64,000 bases of DNA from Prevotella sp. (GTDB lineage Bacteria > Bacteroidota > Bacteroidia > Bacteroidales > Bacteroidaceae). The translations under genes were made by a program, and so were the position numbers. Shown here one piece after another: positions 34,139-42,971 of this stretch (its first letter is position 1; the number at the start of each line of letters is the position of its first letter). The stretch covers positions 30,032-94,031 of the forward strand of contig JAFPZD010000095.1 of NCBI GenBank assembly GCA_017417465.1. The letters are read 5' to 3'. The notes under the pieces are model-generated. The model did not search any database and was not told the DNA's origin. It saw only the letters and a list, made by a program, of their open reading frames with translations.

Positions 34139-35782
34139 ATGAATACTAAATCAATGAAACGAAAGATACAGACGTGCCTACTCCATGCTCTATTAACATT
34201 CCTCCCCTTGGGAGGGCTCGGATGGGCTTTGACATCCTGTAACGACTATCTGGAGATCTATCCTGAGAACGTGCAGCCCACCGACGAGTACTGGAGCTCG
34301 AAGGAGGAAGTCGATGCGACGCTCACTGCTGGCTATTTCTACCTCCGCGATGCCGTGCAGACCTACCTCATCCCTTGGGGCGAACTGCGTGCGGGTTGCG
34401 TGTCGTCGCGTGGCAATAACGTGCTGCAGCGCTTTGAGATCAAGCCTACGGAGAAGACGCTTAACAAGTGGGCCCCCATGTACAAGGTCATCAATGCCGC
34501 CAACCTCGTGCTGAAGAACGCGGGGAAGGCGCTCGATGCCGACGACACCTACTCGCCCGAGGCAATGAACTCGCACCACTGCGAGGCCTACTGGCTGCGT
34601 GCCATAGCCTACTTCTACATCGTGCGCAACTGGCGCGATGCCCCCCTTATCACGGAGCCGTTCGAGACCGACGAGCTGACGTTCAACGTGCCTAAGTCAG
34701 GTGAGGCCGAGATCATCGCCCAGATCAAGAGCGACCTCAACGCCGCCATCCAGCTCAACGCTGCGAAGGAGAAGTTCAACACCACGTGGGAGACCAAGGG
34801 ACGTGCCACCAAATGGGCCGTCTATGCACTGATGGCCGACGTGTGTCTCTGGAACAAGGACTTCGACGAAGCCATCAACTACGCCAACGCCATCCTTAAC
34901 AGCACGTCGCCCACCGCTCCGCGCTTTATGGCCACCCCCACCCACAGCAGCTGGTTCTCGATGTTCAACCCTGGCAATGCCAACGAGAGCATCTACGAGG
35001 TGCAGTGGAGCTACGACAAGAAGAGCCTCGGCGTGCCGCAAACCAACGACCTGACCAACTATTTCGACCCCTCGCTGACGGGTTACAAGTATCTGTACTC
35101 ATCGCAGATGCTCGACGACATGCGCGACGAATACCGTTCGCTGCGTGAGAAGTATATTGGCTCGCAGTTTGACTACGAGCTTGCCGGACGCACCATGTAT
35201 GGCAGCTTTGTCACTGAGCAGGCCAATGCCGAGAACTACGAGAACGCCTCGCAGGCCTTCGTCTGGAAATACTACGGTGGCACGAGCTACAACACCAAGC
35301 GCCTGTCGATTCAGGACTACGACTGCAACTACATCCTGTACCGTGTGGCCGACGTCATGCTGATAAAGGCCGAGGCCCTCGTCATGCGGCAGGCTGGCAA
35401 GAGCGAGGCCGACAATCAGGAGGCTATCGACATCATCAACCAGATACGCCGTCGTACCAACCTCGATGAGACCATCGACGTGAACAGCCACTCGAGCCTT
35501 ACCGAGCTTATGCAGAAGGGTATCCTCCACGAGCGCCTTATGGAGCTGGCTGGCGAGGGCAAGGCTTGGTACGACATGCTTCGCATGGCTCGCTATACCG
35601 ACCCGTCGGGCGAGACGAACTTCAAGGAACTGTTCATCCAGAACGTCACCACCTACAACAAGGCTGCCAACGAGTCGTGGATTCGCTCAGTGCTCAGCAA
35701 CGAGAACGCCTGGTACCTGCCTGTCAATGCCAGTGAGATCAGTGCCAACGAGCTGTTGGAGCAGAACCCGTACTACCTGTAA
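34139..35782 (+). CDS. SusD/RagB-type glycan-binding lipoprotein 1
   Basis: 547 residues, lipoprotein Cys34 in ALTSC. The N-terminal SusD domain starts NDYLEIYPENVQPTDEYW with the TPR-like helices (YWLRAIAYFYIVRNW). The C-terminal SusD domain carries YNTKRLSIQDYDCNYILYRVADVMLIKAE and LNEQI-like LMELAGEGKAWYDMLR. It binds the target glycan at the outer membrane with SusC 1. The hydrophobic core of its signal peptide (FLPLGGLGWA) is encoded by the GC-rich palindromic repeat at 34201-34230. The real start may be Met6. Confidence 0.95.
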   Translation: MNTKSMKRKIQTCLLHALLTFLPLGGLGWALTSCNDYLEIYPENVQPTDEYWSSKEEVDATLTAGYFYLRDAVQTYLIPWGELRAGCVSSRGNNVLQRFEIKPTEKTLNKWAPMYKVINAANLVLKNAGKALDADDTYSPEAMNSHHCEAYWLRAIAYFYIVRNWRDAPLITEPFETDELTFNVPKSGEAEIIAQIKSDLNAAIQLNAAKEKFNTTWETKGRATKWAVYALMADVCLWNKDFDEAINYANAILNSTSPTAPRFMATPTHSSWFSMFNPGNANESIYEVQWSYDKKSLGVPQTNDLTNYFDPSLTGYKYLYSSQMLDDMRDEYRSLREKYIGSQFDYELAGRTMYGSFVTEQANAENYENASQAFVWKYYGGTSYNTKRLSIQDYDCNYILYRVADVMLIKAEALVMRQAGKSEADNQEAIDIINQIRRRTNLDETIDVNSHSSLTELMQKGILHERLMELAGEGKAWYDMLRMARYTDPSGETNFKELFIQNVTTYNKAANESWIRSVLSNENAWYLPVNASEISANELLEQNPYYL

Positions 35783-35866
35783 CACCCACCCCCTGCCCCT
35801 CACCAAGGGAGGGGAGATTGGTTAGACTTGCAGCAGAATTAAGCAGAAACGAAATAACATATAGAT

Positions 35867-37702
35867 ATGAACACTAAATTAATGAAACGAAAGATGCAGA
35901 CGTGGCTCCTCCAGGCTTGTGCTCTATCAACATTCCTCCCCTTGGGAGGGCTTGGGTGGGCTCTGACTTCCTGCTCTGACCCCAACGAGGGAAGCCTCTT
36001 CCTCACGCCCACCACAGAGGAGGCGGAGATGGCTGCCGTTGACATCCTTGAGCGCGATGCCGACCAGTTCTCGCTTTGGATAGAGCTGCTGAAATACGCC
36101 AACTACTACAACGCCCTGAAGGACGGCTCTGCCCGCGCCACCGTCTTCTGTCCCGACAATGCCGCTATGCAGCGGTTCCTGCAGCAGCAGGGGGTGACAC
36201 AGGTGACCGACCTGCCCGAGGCGTATGCGAAGAACGTCGCGCGCGTACATATAATTAATAATCAGGAGTACTCCGACACCCAGCTCGACAACTATGCCGA
36301 GCAAGGGCGCAAGTATGTGGAGCGTGGCTTCGAGCTGCCCGACACGACGCTGCTGGGTACCAACCTCACTGTGCGCTATGGCTACATCAAGACCGACGTC
36401 GACGATGCCAACCGCCACGATGACGTGGTTTATGGAGCCGATTCCATCTTCATCAACAACCAAGCTCGTTTGGGCAAGTTCACTGCTGTCACCTGTGCCA
36501 ACGCCGTGCTCTTTACCCTCGATGACGTCATTCACCCGTTGGTAGAAAGCATCATGGACAAGCTCGATGCCGAGCCCGATGTCTACTCCATCTTCGCCAG
36601 TGCCGTGCGCGAGTGTGGCTACGACAGCATCGCCTCGCTCATCAGCCGCGTTGACTACACGCTCAGTGGCACTGTCGTCACCACCTACAACTTCACGTGC
36701 CTTGCCGTTCCTAACAACGTCTATCAAGCAGCAGGCATCAACGATGTGGCAGCGCTGCGCTCCTACCTCAGCAGCCATTGCGAGGGTCAGGATGCCGACT
36801 TGTCAAACTATATCAAGTACCACTTCCTGCCTCGTGCCTATACCAAGGACGAACTGTTGGCTTACGAGAGCGACGACCCTGAGGCCGATGCCGAGACACG
36901 CATCTATGACACGCAGTTCTCTGGACAAGCTATTACCGTCAGCCGGAAGGGTGGGCGCGATCTCCTCAACAACGAGATACCCCTCGTGCGCAGCAATATC
37001 AAGGCGCGCAATGGTATCATCCACCGCGTGGGAGCCGTCATGCCCGTGTTCCATCCCGCCCCTGTGCGTGTCGTCTGGGACTTCTTGAACTCGCCCGACA
37101 TCATTGCCTTTGTCAATGGCTTCGGAGCAGCCAACAACCTGGGTAACCTCTTCTCGACGCCCATCGACGCCACCATGCGCGACGTTGACCTCTCTGACGA
37201 CCACTTTGATGGCAACTACGGCACTATCACCTCGTTCACCTATCAAGCCAACGAGTCGAAGGCCCGCACCAACACCTACCGCCGCGTGGGTTATAAGAAA
37301 GACGCCACCACGGGCAATGGCCCCCAGTATGGTGCCTATATGGACAACTTCCTCGTCCTTAACCTCGGTTTTGCCGGCTGGATACAGTTCACCACGCCCA
37401 CCATTATCGCAGGGCGCTACAAGGTGGTGCTTCACTACTGCAAGGACATCAACCACAATAACTTCATCAATGGCGGCTCACTGACGCGCTTCGACCTTGA
37501 CGACCGCTCCTCGATGGTCTACCTCTACAAGGGCATGACGCGCCTGCCACGCTATCAGCTTGGTGAATCCACCGTGTTTGGCGCCGTCGACTTCGAGGGC
37601 TCTTGTAGCCACACGTTCAAGATCACCATGATGGACGTCGAGGCCAAGAACAACTCCAACTACCACCAGTCACTCGACTATCTGGAGTTTGTGCCAATTT
37701 AG
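35867..37702 (+). CDS. Fasciclin-type lipoprotein 2
   Basis: 611 residues, Cys36 (ALTSC). FAS1-like domains: WIELLKYANYYNALKDGSARATVFCPDNAAM near 70-105 and YSIFASAVRECGYDSI near 245-260 with ending of the domain IIHRVGAVMPVF. The C-terminal part is beta-rich and may bind glycan. It lies downstream of SusD 1 in the same direction, after an 84-bp gap with a repeat. Its first 36 codons and upstream about 60 bp closely resemble those of the SusD 1 gene, including the repeat-encoded FLPLGGLGWALTSC. Confidence 0.78.
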   Translation: MNTKLMKRKMQTWLLQACALSTFLPLGGLGWALTSCSDPNEGSLFLTPTTEEAEMAAVDILERDADQFSLWIELLKYANYYNALKDGSARATVFCPDNAAMQRFLQQQGVTQVTDLPEAYAKNVARVHIINNQEYSDTQLDNYAEQGRKYVERGFELPDTTLLGTNLTVRYGYIKTDVDDANRHDDVVYGADSIFINNQARLGKFTAVTCANAVLFTLDDVIHPLVESIMDKLDAEPDVYSIFASAVRECGYDSIASLISRVDYTLSGTVVTTYNFTCLAVPNNVYQAAGINDVAALRSYLSSHCEGQDADLSNYIKYHFLPRAYTKDELLAYESDDPEADAETRIYDTQFSGQAITVSRKGGRDLLNNEIPLVRSNIKARNGIIHRVGAVMPVFHPAPVRVVWDFLNSPDIIAFVNGFGAANNLGNLFSTPIDATMRDVDLSDDHFDGNYGTITSFTYQANESKARTNTYRRVGYKKDATTGNGPQYGAYMDNFLVLNLGFAGWIQFTTPTIIAGRYKVVLHYCKDINHNNFINGGSLTRFDLDDRSSMVYLYKGMTRLPRYQLGESTVFGAVDFEGSCSHTFKITMMDVEAKNNSNYHQSLDYLEFVPI

Positions 37703-37810
37703 GCCCTTCCACTGCTCCCATTTCTCAACGAGGCACGCCTACCAGTAGCCTTACTCAAGGGAGCGCAGATTGGTTACACTTGCAATAGAAACAAAATAAA
37801 GAAACAAGAT

Positions 37811-39652
37811 ATGAACAGTAAAGTGATGAAAAGAAAGATACAGACGAGACTCTTTCGGGCTTGTGCTATTTTAGCCCCCCTGCTTTGGGTTGGGGTAGGG
37901 GAAGCCCTTGTCTCCTGCTCCGACTGGAACGACCATTACGACGAGGCAGGTGTCTCCACGGAGGCCATTGAGGTCTATCAGGGCGACATCGTGTCTTACA
38001 TGCGTTCGGCCAGCGACCTGTCGCAGATTTCACAGCTCTTCGAGCAGGCAGGTGCCTACAGCTCCACCACAAGTGATAAGCAGTACACCTTCGTCGTCTG
38101 CGACAACAGCACCTTCCAGCAGGGCAGCAGTGAGATTGCCGACCGCAAGCTCTTTGCCAACTACTGCATCTCTGATGCGGCAGTCACACCTCTGGAGTTG
38201 GTCGTCGGTTTCGGCATCAACAACCGTGCAGGTAAGACCATCTGGGTCTACGGCTCAGGCAATAGCGTCAGCATTGACAATTTCGGCATCAAGAAGATTG
38301 TCAAGACCCAAAATGGCTATGTCTACGTGATCAATGGCGTGCTGCCTGTTCGCATGTCGGTTTACGAATACCTGCAATCTCTGGGCGACGACTATTCGAC
38401 CTTCAAGCACCTCGTCACTGCCTACGAGCAGCGCGTCTTTGACCGTGAGCACAGTGCCGTCACAGGCATCAACCAGGCAGGTGAAACCGTCTACGACACC
38501 ATCTGGGTGACACGTAACACGCTCATGGATCGCTATACTGACACCGGCATCGACTATTGGAACATGCGCGACGAGCAGTTCGTTACCACCATGTTTATTC
38601 CTAACAACAAGCAGATTGACGATGCCCTCCGCAGTGCCCTTGACAGCATCCCCGTTTGGCTCAACCGCCCTGCCACCGATGCCGACCGTGCCAAGTTTGA
38701 GGAGTGGATCGTTCGTGCCTGCTTCTCCGACAAGCGCCTGGAGCCCTCACAGGTCAGTGCTTCGGCTCCCGACCTGAGCAGTGTCGAAGGCTATCGCATG
38801 ATTGTCGACGAGCGTGCCGACGAAACCACCTACAAGGCAGCCGATGCCGCCTATTGGCGTCCCAGCGTGCAAACCGTCGACACGAACCGTCGTGTGAACC
38901 TGAGCAATGGCTATGCCTACTACTGCACCAACCTGAAGATTCCCAACCACGTCATCATCTACCGTGTGAAGACGCGCTTCTACCAGATATGGGATGCCAA
39001 CAACATGCGCGACGAAGCCACCATGCGCCAATACTTCGACTGGCGTAACCTCGACGGCTTCTCAACGTCCATCAGCACCCTCAACTCCTACACGGCATTG
39101 GAGCAGTACGGATGGCCCGCTATCGACTACAACCTGCTGTCGGCATGTCCCACCGAGGAGGCCGTCAGCGACTCGCTCGTCTGTGGTGTCGAGTATATGG
39201 GCCTCATCTACGACGAAGCCAACAACGAGGCACTCGAGTGCCGTCTGCCTGCCGGTGAATACTACCTGCGCATGGGTTTCGACCGTAACTCCATCTACCT
39301 GCTCGACATCTACTTCAACGATTCCCTCGTTACGGAGTCGCTCAAGTCGGGCAACCTCAATGCCGACCGTATTGCCAACGATATTCCCGTCTACGGCATT
39401 CAGGCCCCTGGCTATCCCGAGGGTTACAACCCAGAGGATTGGCGCGAGTACGACGAGAACGTGGCTGCTTACGACACTGACGGCTACACCATTGGCCTTG
39501 TCAATCAGAAGCATAATGGCATCTTCCGCATCCGCGTGGAGTCGCGCGACATGGGTTACCGCTACAAGCGCACCGATGTCGGCGATGCCAGCAACTACGG
39601 TCAGATGCTGATGTATCACTGGTGCCTGCGTCCCACCCGGAACAACTATTGA
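37811..39652 (+). CDS. Fasciclin-type lipoprotein 3
   Basis: 613 residues, Cys36 (EALVSC). N-terminal FAS1-like pattern: SDLSQISQLFEQAGAYSS, then YTFVVCDNSTFQQGS. A second one (EYLQSLGDDYSTFKHLV) follows, and the C-terminal half is beta-rich with DSLVCGVEYMGLIYDEANNE. No catalytic motif was recognised. The signal-peptide core APLLWVGVGEA comes from a diverged GC-rich repeat at 37873-37912. It is followed by the GAATTGAGA array that starts on its stop codon. Confidence 0.7.
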   Translation: MNSKVMKRKIQTRLFRACAILAPLLWVGVGEALVSCSDWNDHYDEAGVSTEAIEVYQGDIVSYMRSASDLSQISQLFEQAGAYSSTTSDKQYTFVVCDNSTFQQGSSEIADRKLFANYCISDAAVTPLELVVGFGINNRAGKTIWVYGSGNSVSIDNFGIKKIVKTQNGYVYVINGVLPVRMSVYEYLQSLGDDYSTFKHLVTAYEQRVFDREHSAVTGINQAGETVYDTIWVTRNTLMDRYTDTGIDYWNMRDEQFVTTMFIPNNKQIDDALRSALDSIPVWLNRPATDADRAKFEEWIVRACFSDKRLEPSQVSASAPDLSSVEGYRMIVDERADETTYKAADAAYWRPSVQTVDTNRRVNLSNGYAYYCTNLKIPNHVIIYRVKTRFYQIWDANNMRDEATMRQYFDWRNLDGFSTSISTLNSYTALEQYGWPAIDYNLLSACPTEEAVSDSLVCGVEYMGLIYDEANNEALECRLPAGEYYLRMGFDRNSIYLLDIYFNDSLVTESLKSGNLNADRIANDIPVYGIQAPGYPEGYNPEDWREYDENVAAYDTDGYTIGLVNQKHNGIFRIRVESRDMGYRYKRTDVGDASNYGQMLMYHWCLRPTRNNY

Positions 39653-39705
39653 GAGTTGAGAATTGAGAATTGAGATTTTAGAATTGAGATTTGAGATTGA
39701 GAATT
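39650..39705 (+). repeat. TTGAGAATTGAGA array at a stop codon
   Basis: Starting in the stop codon: TGAGAGTTGAGAATTGAGAA and more TTGAGATTTGAGA units up to the next ATG at 39706. The same motif in either strand lies inside three coding regions (3706-3739, 4161-4183, 48290-48322). Confidence 0.85.
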
Positions 39706-42700
39706 ATGATTAGCAAGATAGACAGACGACAGCTGATAGGTTTATCATTTATCATTTGTCAGTTAGCATTTGGCAGCGTAGCTGCGCAAACCACCATCAA
39801 GTCGCAAGTGAAGGGCCTCAACGGACAACCCGTCACAGGTGCTATCGTCACCATCGTCGGCGAGAAAAACTCAGTGCTTACCGACGAGGGCGGAGGCTTT
39901 ACCCTTGCCACCGACGATGCCGAGGCACTCGTCAGCATTAAGGCTGAGGGCTTCTACGAGCGCACCCTGCCCCTGCGGCTGTTGCAAAGGAAGAACGGCA
40001 ACGACCAGTTCCACGTGACGCTCACCCCGCTACAGGAAGCCCTCTACGACGGTAAGGCAGAAACCAGCTACGGCACGCTGTCGCGTGACGTCCGCTCCGC
40101 CCTCATCTCAGGCGTCGAGAACAAGGACTTCAGCCAGAAGCTCTCCATTGCTGCTGCTACCCGCGACGCTGCTGCCGGCCTTCAGATCATCGAGAAGAGC
40201 GGCATGCCTGGCGAGGGCGCTTACATGAACATTCGCGGCATCCACTCCTTTGTGGCCGACAATGCCCCCCTCATCGTCATCAATGGCATTCCTTACATGG
40301 GTCAGCGCGAGGTGTCGGGCATCATCAATGCCTATTCGCGCGACATGCTCTTCGGCTACTCGCCCAAGGACATTCGCTCGGTCACCGTGCTGAAGGGTGC
40401 CGATGCCGCCATGTACGGCTCGTTAGGCTCAAATGGTGTGATCATGATCGAGACGCAGCAAGCCACCAGCGACAACCTTGAGACGCGCATCTCGTTCAGC
40501 GGACAGTACGGCATGAACCTCAAGAACACGTCGCTGCCCATGATGAACGCCACGCAGTATCGCAGCTACCTCTCGGCCATTGGCGTGACGGCTTATCCCT
40601 CGCTGACGGCTCTCACCGCCGACTACCCCTTCCTTGAGAATACACCGAACCTGAATTCCTACCTCTTCAACGAGGACACCGACTGGATGAAGGAGATTCA
40701 GCGGACAGGGTTCCTCACGGAGAACATCTTCCGTGTGGAGGGAGGCGACGAGATTGCCAAGTACAACATCTCGTTTGGCTACACTGGCAATCAGGGCACG
40801 CTCCGCAACACCAACAGCAACCGCTATCATACGCTCATCTCAAGCGACGTGATGGTCAGCCGCAAGGTCGACATCACCGCCAACGTCGGACTTGCCTACA
40901 TCAACAGTGACCTCCACAACCAGGGCATGCGCCCAGAGGTTAACCCCCTGTTGGCGGCTTATCGCTCGATGCCTCAGGTGGGCGCTTATGCCAAGCAAAC
41001 CGATGGCTCTGTGCTGTCAACCTATGCCAAGTACGATGCCTGGCAGGTCAGCTCCATCCCCTACACGGCATACAACAACGTCAGCAACCCGCTGGCACTC
41101 GTCAATACGACCGAGGGCACCGACAAGATCTACGACGCCAACGCCCAGCTCGGCCTTCACTACAAGGCCAGCGACTACCTGCGGCTGTCTGCCCTCGTCG
41201 GCATCTACTACAACTACACTGAGGAAACCATGTTCATACCTGGCGTCAGCAATCAAGCCATCATTCCTCAGATTTACGGCATGGGGCGCAATCAGGTGTC
41301 GGCAGGCGTCATCCGCCAGATGCTGAACACCTACCAGTTGCAAGCCAACTACAATCGCACGTTCAACAAGATTCACGAGGTCACAGCGCAGGCAACTGCA
41401 CGCCTGATGCGCCGTAACGTCGAGTACGACTGGTCGACTGGCTACAACACCGCCAACGACTACAACAAGACACTCGACGTCACCAACGACGAGAAGACCT
41501 CGACGGGCGACAATCTCGAGTGGAACTACATGGGTTACAACCTCCATGCCGACTATACATGGAATCGCCTCGTGCGCGGACAGCTTGGTTTGGCCATCGA
41601 CGGCACCAGCGTCTCAGGCGACGATGCCACGCGCTTTGGCTTCTTCCCTTCCGCAGGCGTCACCTTCATGCTCGCCAACACGGGCAAGCTGCCATCGTCA
41701 GTCAATCGCCTGAATGTCAGCGTCGAAGCCAGCCTTTCTGGTAACAGCCGTTTCTCCAGCAACTACGGCAAGAACTACTATGTCAGCGGTGTCTTTTCAG
41801 AGTATGGCATCGGCACCATCACCCGTGCCAACATGCCCAACACCAAGCTCACGTGGGAGAAGAAGCGCCAGCTCGACCTCGGATTCGACGCCTCGCTCTT
41901 CCGCGGACGTCTCGACATCGGGTTGGGCGCCTATCTCAACGAACACTACGACCTGCTGCTCAACAGTGGCGTGTCGGCCGTCTACGGCTCTACCGACTAC
42001 TACGAGAACCGTGGCAAGATTGGTGGCCACGGCTTGGAGGTGAGCCTCCGTGTGGCACCCATTCAGACGCGCGACTTCGACCTCGTCGTAGCTGCCAACC
42101 TCACCACACTGAAGAGCACCGTCAAGTCGCTTGGCGATCAGACGTCCAACCTCCTCATCAAGTACACCGGCTACAATGGCGACGACGCACAGATGCTCAT
42201 GGCTGTCGACGAAAAGCCCTATCAGTTCTATGGCTACAAGACGGCGGGCATCTACACCACCATGGCCGAGGCAGAGGCAGCACACCTGGTTAACAGCAGC
42301 GGCAAGTACTACCAAGCAGGTGACGTGCGCTTCGTCGACCAAAACGGCGACGGCATCATCAATGCCATCGACAAGGTGGCGCTAGGCAGCACAATGCCCA
42401 CCATGTTCGGAGGCCTGAACATCATGCTGCGCTACCGTCAGCTGACCCTCGACGCCAATTTCGGCTATACACTTGGCGGCAAGCTCTACAACGCCACGCG
42501 CCGCGACGCAGAGTCGATGCAGACATTCTATAACCAGACGACGGCTGCTCTCGACCGCTGGCAGGTGGATGGCCAGCAAACCACTGTGCCACGTGCCGAC
42601 TACGGCGACGCCATTGGCAACAACCTCTTCTCTGACCGCTGGATCGAGAGTGGCGACTATCTGAAGCTGCGCTCCCTGCGCCTCAGCTACGGCTTCCAGA

Positions 42701-42885
42701 AGCTCTTCTCGTTCGTTCGCTCGGGTGATGTCTACGTCGCCGCCGAGAACCTCTTCACGCTCACGAAGTATCTGGGCAGTGACCCTGAGTTCGCCTACTC
42801 CTACGATGAGCAGCTCCGCGGCTTCGACTATGCCAAGGTTGCCATCCCCGTCACCCTCAAGGTCGGGTTTAACCTGAACTTCTAA
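39706..42885 (+). CDS. SusC/RagA-type TonB-dependent outer-membrane transporter 2
   Basis: 1059 residues from ATG 39706 (MISKIDRRQL), chosen because the open frame upstream lies in the repeat array. The signal peptide ends near GSVAAQ. A CarboxypepD_reg-like domain (QTTIKSQVKGLNGQPVTGAI) is followed by the plug with MNIRGIHSFVADNAPLIVING and LKGADAAMYGSLGSNGVIMIET, and a barrel ending VTLKVGFNLNF. The fold and role are as for SusC 1, but the two are clearly different proteins, so two glycan types or two size classes may be imported. Paired with SusD 2 at 42972. Confidence 0.95.
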   Translation: MISKIDRRQLIGLSFIICQLAFGSVAAQTTIKSQVKGLNGQPVTGAIVTIVGEKNSVLTDEGGGFTLATDDAEALVSIKAEGFYERTLPLRLLQRKNGNDQFHVTLTPLQEALYDGKAETSYGTLSRDVRSALISGVENKDFSQKLSIAAATRDAAAGLQIIEKSGMPGEGAYMNIRGIHSFVADNAPLIVINGIPYMGQREVSGIINAYSRDMLFGYSPKDIRSVTVLKGADAAMYGSLGSNGVIMIETQQATSDNLETRISFSGQYGMNLKNTSLPMMNATQYRSYLSAIGVTAYPSLTALTADYPFLENTPNLNSYLFNEDTDWMKEIQRTGFLTENIFRVEGGDEIAKYNISFGYTGNQGTLRNTNSNRYHTLISSDVMVSRKVDITANVGLAYINSDLHNQGMRPEVNPLLAAYRSMPQVGAYAKQTDGSVLSTYAKYDAWQVSSIPYTAYNNVSNPLALVNTTEGTDKIYDANAQLGLHYKASDYLRLSALVGIYYNYTEETMFIPGVSNQAIIPQIYGMGRNQVSAGVIRQMLNTYQLQANYNRTFNKIHEVTAQATARLMRRNVEYDWSTGYNTANDYNKTLDVTNDEKTSTGDNLEWNYMGYNLHADYTWNRLVRGQLGLAIDGTSVSGDDATRFGFFPSAGVTFMLANTGKLPSSVNRLNVSVEASLSGNSRFSSNYGKNYYVSGVFSEYGIGTITRANMPNTKLTWEKKRQLDLGFDASLFRGRLDIGLGAYLNEHYDLLLNSGVSAVYGSTDYYENRGKIGGHGLEVSLRVAPIQTRDFDLVVAANLTTLKSTVKSLGDQTSNLLIKYTGYNGDDAQMLMAVDEKPYQFYGYKTAGIYTTMAEAEAAHLVNSSGKYYQAGDVRFVDQNGDGIINAIDKVALGSTMPTMFGGLNIMLRYRQLTLDANFGYTLGGKLYNATRRDAESMQTFYNQTTAALDRWQVDGQQTTVPRADYGDAIGNNLFSDRWIESGDYLKLRSLRLSYGFQKLFSFVRSGDVYVAAENLFTLTKYLGSDPEFAYSYDEQLRGFDYAKVAIPVTLKVGFNLNF

Positions 42886-42971
42886 ACCCACCCCCTGCCC
42901 CTCCCCAAGGGAGGGGAGATTGGTTAGACTTGCAGTAGAATTAAGCAGAAACGAAATAAACAAAACAAGAT

